From Gymnopilus junonius (taxonomy: Eukaryota; Basidiomycota; Agaricomycetes; Agaricales; Galerinaceae), in assembly GCA_015501075.1 (NCBI GenBank), contig JADNYJ010000170.1, positions 1-64,000 on the forward strand: 64,000 nt of DNA. Reading direction: 5' to 3'. A program made the position numbers and the translations under genes. Below the pieces are notes generated by a model. It was not told the DNA's origin, searched no databases, and saw only the letters and a list, made by a program, of their open reading frames with translations. Every line of letters begins with the position of its first letter. The stretch's first letter is position 1. Of this stretch, positions 49,619 through 61,016 are shown piece by piece.

Positions 49619-50892
49619 ATGGCCTCTGGCTCTGGACAAGTTCTTCCGAGAAACAGACTCTCGGCCTCTGAGAAAGTCGGTCTCGTTCTCAACTTATTGC
49701 CAATCCGTAAGTCCCCTATCCACTTATTGAACTTCCTTAACTGAAGCAATGCTCCGATTGATCTTCCAGCTATTGTCGTTTCATGGACACTATTAAAATC
49801 TGTGTTCTCTAATTCTGCCAGATCCAAAGGCTGGAGACGAGTCGCCTTTAACCAATTTTGTTTTTGGGTATTCAGTCGTCTCAACCGCCGACAAGTACGA
49901 GTCGTATTTGGAGAAACTTTGGACACGTACAATGGTTTTATGAAATCTATCAAAATGGAACCATTGGTGGAGGAACTTGATGGTAGTGGGAGGTTGTTGT
50001 GGGTCGGGCCGAAGAGGACTGAACACGTTGCTCTCTACTTCCACGGTTCGATTTTTGTCATCATTTGCCATGTCCATTGTCTAAAAGCCATCGAATACTC
50101 CTTTAATAGGGGGTGGATTCCTTTTTGGGGGTCTTGACGCTGTACCAAAGTTATGGATTCATATGCAAGATAACCTTAAACAAAGGGGGAAACCTTTAGG
50201 TGTTGCGTTGTTGAACTACAGTAAGTACCACGAAGGTTGTGTCAAATTGGTATTTAACATAAATTACAGCCCTGGTCCCGGACGCGACCTTCCCCACGAC
50301 ACTTAAAGAGTCCGTCATCGCTATTCAGCACCTTATTGACTCCGGGATTAAGCCAGAAAATATCATCATTGCGGGTGATTCAGCTGGCGGTGCTATGGTG
50401 CACGGACTCTTATCCCATATGCTTCATCCTCTGGACGGCATTCCCGAATTGAAGCTCTCAGCTCCTCTCGCAGGTGCTTACCTCATGTCTCCTTGGGTCA
50501 TAATGAGGGACGGCAAAATTCTTCATGATAACGTCAATCGTGGAGATATACTGGACCCACCTACAGTCGTGTACTGGGGAGCCAAGGTTCTCAAGGACGT
50601 CCCTGCGGAAGCGATACCGTACCTAGAGGGAACCAGAGCGCCGTCGAATTGGTTTGAAGGCATTGATAAGGTCGTGAAGCATATTCTGATTAGTGCTGGT
50701 GAGGAAGAGGTCTTGAGGGACTCGATTGTTAGTTACGCAAAGACGGTCGAAAAGTTCCATCCTGATGCCGCCTTTTACATGGATGAAGGATGCATTCATG
50801 TCGAGCCTTTCATCTTCTTCGCAGTGGGTCAACCAGACCGGGCGAAATTGATTCCCTTCATCTTGGAATGGCTAGACAAGACTTTTCTTTAG
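49619..50892 (+). CDS. Alpha/beta hydrolase-3 esterase/lipase
   Basis: Four exons (49619-49706, 49770-50045, 50110-50220, 50270-50892), 365 residues. HGGGF oxyanion-hole motif at the exon 2/3 junction, nucleophile elbow GDSAGG (IIIAGDSAGGAMVHGLL), an acid-region ILISAGEEEVLRDS and a candidate catalytic His in GCIHVEPF complete the hormone-sensitive-lipase-type triad. The N-terminus has one hydrophobic segment (IVVSWTLLKSVF) that may anchor it to a membrane. Related fungal enzymes cleave short acyl or steryl esters; substrate cannot be predicted here. Confidence 0.88.
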
Positions 50893-50993
50893 GTCGGAAT
50901 ACATATGATTGAGGTATTGACGAAGATGCATAATCCGGTAACCACTAGCATATACCCTTTCGTATAAACAGAATTTCATATGCTTACTCTTTT

Positions 50994-52240
50994 TTAAACC
51001 ATGTCCATGTGTCGATTCTGCAGCTCTAGTGATTCGACATTAACGTACACTTCGGTTTGTGGGGAGGTTGGACCAATAGCGCTGCCTTGAGAAATTCCAT
51101 ATATTAAGCACAAAAGGAAATCTGCTTTTCGAAACCAACCTACTGGTTTGACAGGTGATGGGACCGCTTTGAAACCAGGCTCTGTTGAGGCGGTGCTGTT
51201 GAAGGAATTCTTTGGCCCATTGCTGTCTCGCATGTCGTCTCTGGATGACCCCATCCAAACACCGCGAGAGTTAAAGGTGCTCATCAACGAATTGGAGTAC
51301 AGCTTGCAAAGCGGGAAGTTGAAAATGAGATGCCTTGTCTTATTTATTAGATTTTGTTGAAAGTTTGTAGATCCATGATAGGACGTACAAGCCAGTAGGC
51401 TGTATTCCATCTTTGTTAGGATAGGCTGAACGTTGAGTGAATAATTTGGATGCACATTGAAAACGTAGATGAATAAGTCTATTGTGGCTACGACCGCTGT
51501 GATTAGTCCTGTTTGGACCGTCCTTGAAGCCAGGGTTAGCGCATGCTTGGGGCAGTCACAGATCTTAAATGTACTTCTGATGGTACAATCAATGAGCATG
51601 TCCATTTGGTGAAAACCCGCTCTCTGTTTAGACTGCACCAATAGCAAGTGAAATAGGTCCTAGGTCGAGTGGGCATTGCTAAGACTTACTATAAAGTCGA
51701 GTCAAGGACAGTAGGGAAATATTAAATTTGAGGCCCACTTACAAGTAAGTGACAAGGCTCAGTGTAATGAGAATATCACCAATGACTTCGGCGGATAGCC
51801 AAACGACAATGGGTACCTACACCTGTTCAACAAAAGAATTGTAGAGAATTTCATCTCGAGCTTACCCTGACTTTGGCTAACAACACAAATATGGGTGCGT
51901 CAGCGATTTTCACGGCAGTTACCATAGCGGAAACTGTAATCTTTCTTTTTCTTCAGCATGATGATTGGAAGGTAATAGAATGCGGAGCCTGACCTCCTCA
52001 AAAACGATGAGAAGAGAAAGGAATCTCCTCTTGGTCAAGGCATATATTCTCCATGCGAAGAATAACTGAGTTGAGGTAACAATGATACCCTTTGTAAATT
52101 GCATCAGGGCCTTTCTGCATAAAGGCGAGTAATCATACCATCAAAGCCAGATCTATATTAGACCGATGTCATGCATTGACTTGACTTTCGAGGATAAATG
52201 AATTACTTACCTGTGTCGAAGACTAGAACCAATCATTTAA
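50994..52240 (-). pseudogene. DUF6534 multi-pass membrane protein, 5' truncated
   Basis: Recognisable DUF6534 blocks: KGIIVTSTQLFFAWRIYALT, MVTAVKIADAPIFVLL, VWLSAEVIGDILITLSLVTYL, RRTVQTGLITAVVATIDLFIYV (after splicing), FNFPLCKLYSNSLMSTFNSR, and a variable cytoplasmic tail ending NRHMDMV at 50994. The family has seven membrane spans; the first two and a start codon are missing. The lost 5' end faces the breakpoint of the 2.2 kb duplication at 52390. A frame mismatch before GIIVTS adds doubt. Function of the family is unknown. Confidence 0.65.
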
Positions 52241-52389
52241 TTTAATACGGAATCGCTGGCGAAGATTTGGAGACTCACTCCGTGTAATCCTAGAGGTTCC
52301 TAGTTGCAGTCGGCATGTAATTGGTGCGGATACATCGCCGCGGGGACGTGTCTTATGTTCTGTGACATGCGCTATTTTCACAAACATGA

Positions 52390-54601
52390 AAGCTGCTAAA
52401 GCTGAGGGTGTTGACAGAGTTGACTATGCTAATTTTAGCTGCTCACACGTTGATCCTGTTGATCGTTGCCCAAGTGCTTCGGCACCATCTCTCATTGACA
52501 ATGTTGCATACGAGAGTAACACAGGGTACGCAAACACAGCTATCCCTCTTTTGTTCCCCATGTCCACCCTCGTTTACATTCATGGCCAACGTTTTCCTTG
52601 ACGAAACCACACCCTCCTTCAAGATCACGGCGGCGGATCCGAGTCTGCAGTCCAATGCCTTTATTGGGGGCACGGCACTCCCTCTGGCAGGCGGTACCGT
52701 CTCATTAAGTTTTCAAGGTGTGTTATCCTGATGCCGTCTTCCCATCATGCCCTGCTAATGACGAAACGGGGCCAGGGACATCTGCAGCGTTTTATGGCGA
52801 ACTTGGATCCGCAAATTTCTCCACCACATTTGCAGAGTTCACAAGTCTCACCATTGACGGCGGGTCGCCCTCTAGCACTACCATCCCTGAGCAAGGGACC
52901 GATAATTTATTCTACCAAACTCCCACCCTTTCCTCCGGCAGTCATACTGTCAGCTTCTTCACCCTGTCCAACCTCAACTTTGATTTTTTTGTCATTACTG
53001 CGGCGAAAGACACCAATCTGTCTGGGCAGACATTGATTGTGGACGATACGGATTCTTCAATCGTATATAGCGGGGACTGGACGAAGAACTCGGGTGTTCT
53101 GCAAGCATCGACGAATTCTCGGACTCCCTATGGAGGTTCAACCCGTCAAACAAATTCAGTAGGCGCCTCAGCTACATTTTCGTTTGCTGGTTCGTCTTTC
53201 AAGTTTAAGATTACTCCTCCCTGTCTGACCACCTTTTCCAGGTAGCTCCGTATCTGTACACGGCGTCGTCAATGACAGTCCGATCTCAGTATCATTCATC
53301 ATGGACGGCGTGCCATTACCAGCCACCCAGTTCGCAGCCAGCAACGGAAATTTGAATCCTACCTTCACCTGGTACTCGAGCGACTCGCTCACTCCGGCCA
53401 ACCACATTTTGGAGATGAAAGTTGCCGAGACGAGCAGTGGTTTTTTCACACTGGACTACATCTTGTACAAGCCGTCTTTCAGTACTTTGGCATCGAAGCC
53501 AGCACCAGGCTCAATATCGCCAAGCGCAGATGGCACGACCAGTGGAAGCCCAACCAGCGGAAGCCCGACCACTGGAAGCCCGACCACTGGAACCGCAACG
53601 AGTGGAAGCTCTACTAGTACGAGTACTTCCACCAGCACGGCATCAACTGGGAAAGGCGTGACCAACACGAGCAGTGGAAGTCCTACTAGTACGGATACAA
53701 GTGCCAGTAACACACCGAGCGGGAATGGGAACGGTACCTCAAATCCTGGTTCAGATACTTCTGGCAGCGGAGTGCCTCCAAGTTCGTCAAAATCCTCAAC
53801 GTCCCGAGCGGTTATCGTCGGAGCCGTTGTTGGAAGTTTGGCTCTTCTAATTATTCTGGCTCTTCTTTTCTGGTTATGGCGGAAACGCGCACTAAGGCGG
53901 CGCGGAGTGCGTACTGATGGTGAGCCATTCCTGTGAATTTTCATCCCCGTTGTTTTTTAACAGTAACCCCATATTCTCCTAGCGGACGATGCATATGACT
54001 CCAATACAACACCCGTCCCATTCCCACCGCCATCTTATGTCGAAAACAGGACGAACGCTTCTTCCGATCTTCTCATGCAAATTGGAAAGCCTACTCGAAG
54101 GATAGATAGCAATAATACACCGGGTCCAGCAAATGAAGAATCTGGGATGCATATTAGCACACAGTCCTCTTCTTCCTTGTTACGTGGTAAGCCATCATCC
54201 ATATTTCAGCTGTTGACTACCCTTAACCCTCTCAAACATTCAGTGGATCCCTTCACTCTTCCCGCTGAGCGCGCTCACTCCAACCTCTCCATTCCTCAAA
54301 GCAAACTCGAACTTTCCCGCCTGCAGTCAACGCAGAACCAACAACCATGGCCTTCCGAGTTCCCTGGCCCATTTGAGCAAGATGAATTGGCGGGGAACAG
54401 AGAAGGTTTAGAAGGAGATAATCCTCGCGTGCAGGAACTGGTGACAGAGCTGCAGCGAGAACTTGCCAGTAGCGGTTCTGAAGGACGTGATGCCTTGTTA
54501 CGAGGCCTTCTAGATCAGAATGCCAACCAGGGTAGGGGTGGTGTCAGTCGGTGGGCGACCAGGCAGAGTGGCGCTCCGTCGACTCTTCCGCCTCCATATG
54601 A
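52390..54601 (+). repeat. Segmental duplication, copy 1
   Basis: 2.2 kb nearly identical to 61017-63238 in the same orientation. The left edge is at AAGCTGCTAAAG, the right edge at TATGA inside the last exon of the carried gene. Copy 1 lacks 10 bases present in copy 2 near 52530. Confidence 0.95.
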
Positions 54602-54623
54602 AATGAAAATGAATTGTGTGTGA
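52582..54623 (+). CDS. Membrane-anchored protein with beta-sandwich ectodomain, copy 1
   Basis: Exons from the nearest good ATG: 52582-52717, 52788-53189, 53242-53919, 53983-54186, 54244-54623 (599 residues). Two beta-rich domains (FITAAKDTNLSGQTLIVDDT ... YSGDWTKNSGV; SVSVHGVVNDSPISVSFIMDG ... LEMKV) resemble the extracellular jelly-roll pairs common in agaric surface proteins. A Ser/Thr/Gly-rich stalk with GSPTTGSPTTG repeats, one membrane span (AVIVGAVVGSLALLIILALLF) and a basic stop-transfer (RKRALRRRG) follow, then a 180-residue cytoplasmic tail. The signal peptide is unresolved; an upstream open frame from 52408 (MLTELTMLILAAHTLILLIVA) could supply it. The last residues (MKMNCV) come from beyond the duplication edge. 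Confidence 0.75.
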
Positions 54624-54898
54624 TTGCCGTTGCACTCCCTGGGGTCCTCTTCACCTTCCAGCCAATGAGCAGCCTTGAAAAGAGGAGTGACCGAGGTCCC
54701 TGTTGAAAAAGAGTGCGAGTCTTTTTTCAGATTTGCAGTTGGCACTGACATAGTTTCCCCGTCCCGAAGGCACTTGGTAGTTTAAAATGGTCTGCAGACC
54801 ATCATAGTTTCGCTCTATCTACGAGTTACAAAGAAAGGTCTATCTATGAGCTAGGCAGAGTTCCAAAAAGGCAAGGTGAGTAAAATCATTCGACTTGA

Positions 54899-55575
54899 CT
54901 ATTCTCGCAAATATACCTGATCCAGCTTAAACGACAAACCAGTGGGGTCCCAATATTCTAAACCTTCAAGTTAGCATTCACCGGAAATGAAGAAATAGGA
55001 TTGAATACATACGCACTTCTTCCCTGGCATCGATTATCCCTTTTACCCAGCACTGATATTGGAATTGTGAGATTGGCTTGTACTTTTGTCGACTCTGTCT
55101 CACCGTCTATGCAAAAATAAAATTGATAAGCCCTTTGAGACATTGATATGAAAGATATCTGCTTACCATTGTCTTCCATTCATCGCATTTAGATCAAAAC
55201 CATGGGAGTCGTTCTTCCAGCCAAGCTGATAAAAACCTGAGGACAGCCCGAGTTAGTGAGTAAAATTTGAAAAAGTCCAAGTCAACCATTGAACTCACTC
55301 CTTCATGAATATTGTGAGCTATGTAGTTGAGGCGATGTTCCAGCCTCCCGGTGATATAAAATAGTAATAATCCTAATATAGGTGTAAGTGATCATCGAAA
55401 AGTGATCAAAGAGATGGACATACAACAAAGACCCAATTGTCGTTGACCATCTACTGTCCTGCACTCCTCATATTCGTGATTTCTGACATTCCTACATAAA
55501 TTAATACATACAAGTGAGTTCAAATATGATGTAAATGGAGATACAAACTTACCAAGTTGATCGACGTGGAGGCAT
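54899..55575 (-). CDS. Small unknown multi-exon gene
   Basis: Starting MPPRRSTW at 55575 (exon 55553-55575), then 55424-55491 (NVRNHEYEECRTVDGQRQLGLC) and 55299-55372 (LLLFYITGRLEHRLNYIAHN) with correct phases; later exons include FYQLGWKNDSHGFDLNAMNG, SQFQYQCWVKGIIDAREE and YWDPTGLSFKLDQ, ending TAG at 54899. One phase mismatch occurs before FYQLGW. Exon-like conservation of aromatic blocks suggests a real or recently real gene. I do not recognise the family. Confidence 0.45.
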
Positions 55576-57420
55576 GCTTGAAGTTGAGCTTCACATGACA
55601 GTATAGAGAGAGGTCTGATCAGGGTGGATGGGTGTTGACGATAACACCTTGCAAAGGATGGACGGTCATAATGACAGCGTGGTGAGGGAAGGAAATTGGG
55701 GATCAACCCGCCAGAATGTGGCGACCTTTATACCTGAAATTAAAGGTCAGCTTCCATCCGATCAAATGATTTTAGGTAAGTCAAAATCATGCCATACCAT
55801 GCTAACAAGTTTCAGCCTCACGCTTCGTCCTATCCTTTGTCTTCCTTCACGCTTATCCGATCAATTTCTGCATTTTGATCCAAGGTTCTAGCACCGAAAT
55901 TCTGAGCCATTTTTAGATTTTGTATCCCACTGCGAGATAAACTCATTGTCGCCTTTAGTTGTCCAGAGAGTATGCACTGTGATTGGATTGGATGTGTTTG
56001 GAGGTTCACAAATATTAGATGGACAGGTTGATATCTAAGTTAGAGTTGCCAAAGTTCAGTTCCGAACTCTCAGTTCAGACCTGAACCGGCTGAACCAAAC
56101 ATTCGGTTCTGTTCTATTCTGGTTCTGTTCGGCTGTGGACCACAGAAATTCTGTTCTCAGTTCATATTTTTGGAGATATTTGCAAACTGGGTTCAAACTG
56201 AACTTTTACTTACAATTTTAGTCATTTTTCTGGGCTTAAATGAAGGGCAAACGGTCAAGATACCGAGCTTTTGCGACTTTGATGACACGCTATAAGATTC
56301 TAGTCGGAGCTTGAATTGACTTACAGCCACACGCATGCAAAAAAAAATCAATACAAACTTTATTTCTCTTACTCGCAGCACTCCTGCGTACAATGATGGA
56401 CTCTGACAATGATAAGCCAGCTCTGAATGTGGACAGCATGCTCAAAGATGCCAGTGAAATAATTTGGCTGAACTCCCCAAGTGACAAATGCTGCACAGTC
56501 AATGCTGTCGATGATATATTCTCCCCTCCACTCAAATTTTGAGTCATCGAGCACTCAAAATATGTCAGTTGCATCATTGCCTTTTCTATGGGTGCCCATT
56601 AAGAGCCCTTACTATATATTCTTCATGGAAATTATTCTTCAATAGCCGATCTGCGAGCATCCGAGTTGTCTTCGGTTCGAGTGTCCAAATTCATTCAAAA
56701 GAACAAATGCGTTCTTTCTTCATATGCATTATATGTAAATTTAATATCACTACTGATACGAGCTGATTGAGCAAAAATTGCATGAGACGTGCGCAGAGTG
56801 GACTTTGGTTGTGCAAAGATCAATCAAGTAATGTGGCCCACACAGACAGCAAAGCTCACTGGAATAGAAGAAACAGCACTTTTAATCCTTTCATTAAAAG
56901 AGTTAGTAGTAATAATCATCTAATATGTCAATAAAGTGTGAGGAAGAAGAATAGAGGTAACGGCAATTGTCACATCCCCGACCTTCTCCTCCATCCCCAT
57001 TTCCAAATCGCATTCAAAAAAGCGGTAAATTTCGAAACATCACCCTTGCGATGCCCATCAAGGGGCCTGTCAGACTATTACGTTTGCTTCTAGTCGAGAA
57101 TTCTGCGCTTGGAAGATGGAATTTCGAGCAGGTTGCGCATTTGTTGTCCATCCTCGCTTCGCAATCAGTGAATCCTCTCGTTTCCGCACTTCAAATAAAA
57201 TTTCCCTTCATTTACAGGGGGTATCGAAGCCCCGGCATCGTAATATGTGGTCTCGACCACCCTCTTTCAAGTTGAACTCCCAATTTCAATGGTGCATGTA
57301 GTACTTACATAGATCTGTTTGCAAGGGTTTCTTTAAATTTCAAGTTAAAACGAATCCTACTAAACTTGTCTTCAAGGTGTAAATATTGTGATCTATCTCA
57401 ACTGGTAGGCATTGAACTCG
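55576..57420. other. Transposon debris and unassigned ORFs
   Basis: 56043-56200 is a degenerate GTTC-rich stretch (AGAGTTGCCAAAGTTCAGT, then repeated GTTCTG/GAACTG) that looks like a transposon end. Plus 56394-56542 encodes MMDSDNDKPALNVDSML up to TGA, a possible relic ORF start. Plus 56967-57275 is open for 102 codons without recognisable family. Nothing intact. Confidence 0.35.
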
Positions 57421-57859
57421 GCCCTCCAGCCACATAAGAATATAATTTACAAGCGAAAGAAACGGGAACGGAGAAAGGAAGGGAGGTGGTGAAATGACGG
57501 AGGCTCGCTTAACACTACAATCTCAGGGTCTCGACATCCGCCCACTCCTCCTACCTCCATTCGACCTATGATACACGCTGCTTCAGATACCTATGAATGT
57601 GTATAAAAGCCCTGCACATCCAACCGAATTCTCCAGGCTCTCAGCCTTCTTCTTCTCCTCCTCCTCCTCCTCCACTACCTTTCCTCCTCCTCCCGTACGC
57701 CTTCGACACTCCTCACCCTCGGGATTGAGCTCGATGTCGGTGTAGTTGACGACACTGGTAAGTCTTCGACTGCTCATCTTCGTGTTCAGGTTGCCTTGAC
57801 GGAGTCTCCCGATCAGCAAAGGGCGGCGTTTAATACCTCGATTTCGAGGTAAGTGACAA

Positions 57860-59100
57860 CCTCATAATAAAGAAACCTTGCTGACATACCTCTGAGTCTC
57901 CAGCGACCGCCTCTCACACTCTCGCTCGTCCACGGAATCAGGAACGAATGCTGGGAGACAGGTAAGTATTCACTTCAAGCTGTGAAGTACTTGACTAACC
58001 TTCCATCCCAATCCATCTGTAGCATCACCTTGTCCCGTCTCCCTCAGACTCTCAAAGTAACAGGACGTCATAGGCCGCCTTGGACGACCTCCACACGGGT
58101 TCTAGGAGATAGGTGAGTGTTCAAATTGCTCCTGATCGACAACAAGCTTACCTCTCCACCCACACCCATCTCGCCATCCAGGATACAGTACAGGGGCTAC
58201 AGGAAAGGCCAGTTGCGGATTACGACGCCTAAAGACGACGCCGACTTCACTGTGCCCCAGCAGCCTTCCTGGACCCGCCGCCGCTCCCGCCACCCATTCT
58301 CGCCACCCACAAGTCGCGCTGGCTACTGTTCCGCGGGTGCTGGTACGCCTACCGACTCCCATACCTCCCTCCTCAGGTGCTCGCATATCCGCCTACGCGT
58401 CGTTCTGCCTTGTATCGAGATTTTTGGCTCCAGGAGACAAGAGCACGTCTTGGTCGATCTCTCTAGTACGAAAGGTGAGGGCATTGAATTGTCAAAAATC
58501 AACAAAAGACTTACCTGTCAACCCACACAATCCTCCTTGTTCACGACACAGGAAAGGAACGGTATGCACGCTACGCGTTCTCGACACGAGCCCTCGCCGC
58601 CCATGATTCGCACCAGAGGGTGCTCTCGAGTCCTGGTATGCCTACTGACTCCGATAAGCTCCTGACCACCCCAGCCCTCTTTCGATCCCACAGCGCCCGC
58701 CACCAACCGTCCTCGCCACCCAGAACGCGCGCTGATCGTTCCCCAAATGCTGGTAAACCCACCAACCGGATTTGACGATGCGGCACGCTCTTGACGCGGT
58801 AGACGGGGCCCAGGAAGCGTTGACATGTCCAAGAAGCATCAGATGGCCGCCAAGCACCCGTTTGTTATCCAGACTGTAGGAACGGTAAGTCGTGATTCCG
58901 ACGCCAAAAGTGAGACTGACCTTGATTATGCCCCAGCCGTCTTCCTCGACCTGCAGATACCACCACCCATCCCTGCCGCCCAGAACACATGCCGACATCG
59001 TTCCCGAGTGCTGGTGAACCTCCCAACTCCGATCTGTGAATACGACATGCTCTTGATGTCGGAGATGGATCCCATGGAGTGTTGACACCCTCGCAGGGGG
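57860..59100. repeat. Degenerate exon-intron-like repeats
   Basis: Several imperfect copies share a core of CTGGTACGCCTACCGACTCC type at 58340, 58634, 58751 and 59011, preceded by CGCCACCCA and CGCGCTG-type blocks. Each is flanked by GTAAGT/GTGAGT donors and pyrimidine-AG acceptors, as if an exon and its introns had been copied repeatedly. No frame is open throughout and no protein family is recognisable. Confidence 0.5.
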
Positions 59101-59132
59101 GTCAGGCAACCTGCAGCGAGTTCAAGAGCGAT

Positions 59133-60450
59133 CTACACGCCGGATAAGTACAGTATCACCACAACATTCCACACAACTTACCTCATCCGAATCCCAACCA
59201 ACTGCCCGCTCCCTCACGTTCCACACCCGCCCAGATGTCTGCCAAGGCCGCCGATCGTTATAGCCTTCAGGTGGTGGTGACGCATAGACGACGGCTGTGG
59301 TGGGAGGAGAGAAACAGGTGGGTGAGCATGTCAAATCACAGCAGGGGGATGATGATCCTTACTCACCTGTTCAAGCCTTCCCGCGAACGGTCCACGATTT
59401 AAGGGCGCATCGGTATGCAACAGGCAATAACAGGGATGTTGACATATGACGGCGGGTCGATGGCGTTGGCGACAACGAGCGAGCGGTCTCCTGCGAGCTT
59501 GAAGGAGGTCCTACAAACCAAGTAAGTACGGTATCAACGCCACATTCCATGCGACTCACATCATCTGAATCCCATGCTACTGCCTGCTCCCTCACATTCC
59601 ACACTCGCCCCAACGTCTTCCAAACCGCCGATCGTGGTGTTCATCAAAGTGGGTGGTGTGGGTGGTTGCGATCCGTAGGCAAAGGTTTTGGTGAGAGGAG
59701 AAAGACAGGTGTTTGAGCAACGACAGAGGGGGTGTCATGATGCTTGCTCACCTTTTCAAGCCCTCCCGCAAACGCTCTGCCTTAAGAATTTCAAGGGCGC
59801 ATCGGTATCGTAAAGGGCGATAACAGGGATGTTGACGTCGGGTTTCATAGATAGGTGGTGGTGAACACGGAGATCGGTGTCGACAATGCGGCTTTGGCTC
59901 CTGTTGGTGAAAGAACCGGAGGTGAATCGATCCAGCGGTAGCTTGAGGCGGAAATCACGCAAACGTCGTTGGGTGGGTAGGTGGTTGGTGACGCGTAGAC
60001 GATGGCTGTGGTGGGAGGAGAAAGGCAAGAGGGTGAGTGATGCGACATCACAGCGGAGGACGACATTGTGATGCTTACTCACCTGCTCAACTAAGCCTTC
60101 CCGCGAACGGTGCCGTTGGACGTCCATGAATTTTAAGGGCGCATCAGTATTGCAAAGGGCAATAACAGGGACGTTGACATATGGTGGCGGGTTGATAGCG
60201 TTGGTGACAATGAGGTGCCCTTCTTGAAAGGGACCCGGTGGGTTAGACGTCCTGCGGTAACTTAAGGCAAAAACCACGCAAATGTCGTTGGGGTCCTCAA
60301 CGGCAGCGATGATACGAGCAGCGAGGACGAGTCTGCGCAATGTCGATGGCTGCGTGCGGTCACACACAGCTCGACTTTGATAGGCCTGGACGGCGGGCGT
60401 GGGGGTTTTGGATGAGGACACCTCGAGGTGTGTGGGCTGAGGCAGGTGCA
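59133..60450 (-). pseudogene. RPS0: Tandem array of decayed RPS0 (uS2) fragments
   Basis: Minus-strand translations contain repeated pieces of the small-subunit ribosomal protein uS2 (RPS0/RPSA): [20 protein letters not shown] (about 60280-60340), [19 protein letters not shown] (about 60120-60180), PPNDVCVIS and [10 protein letters not shown] (about 59900-59970), [17 protein letters not shown] (about 59780-59835) and a more broken copy near 59400-59460. At least three units with spacing of about 340-395 bp. Frames shift and stops occur; no unit is a full gene. No intact RPS0 lies in the window. Confidence 0.7.
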
Positions 60451-61016
60451 AACGTTCTGTGGGTAAAGGTAAGCAGTGTTGAATGTCGAAAGAGGAACTG
60501 AACCGCACATACCTAGATTTTCCGACCTCCCAAACCCATTGTTGCCTTCTCGATTACTCGCCGATCGTCCTCTGTTGGGACCAGTACCGATGCTCGATGA
60601 TCTTAGGCGGTGGAGGTAGCCATCTGTAGGTAGAGAGGTCAGCTACAGGCAAAGTCATGAAAGAAGAAGTGAACTTACTTTGACTGACTCCAGGCCGACC
60701 TCCTGGCCCTGCGCCACACCACTTTGCACTGCCTAATGCCTGTCGCCGTTGTGAGATGTGCTTGCAAAGACGCGGCCTGGTGGTTCTTCAAGATCGCTCC
60801 TTGGTTGGCGGTGTACAGACCCTCCTGATTGGCCATGTACGGTGTCGTGCTCGTGCAAAGAAGATAGACTATGCTGATAGAGGCGACGGAGATAAGGGGG
60901 AAGGTGTGCCGTGTCCAATCTTGTTCGCACCCGAGGACGTATGCCAGACAAAAGAGCAGAGCGGAAGGATGATTGGTTTCGAATCAGAGACCTGGGTGCC
61001 CAACGAACACTGAGCC
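60451..61016. other. Spacer before duplication copy 2
   Basis: No gene could be supported. A decayed exon-like stretch continues from the RPS0 array up to about 60540. Confidence 0.4.

Noticed and set aside
53520..53700. Repeated GGAAGCCCGACCACTGGAAG-type units, considered as a CRISPR-like or minisatellite array
   Set aside because: They are in-frame Gly-Ser-Pro-Thr repeats of the protein stalk, and CRISPR arrays do not occur in fungal nuclear DNA.
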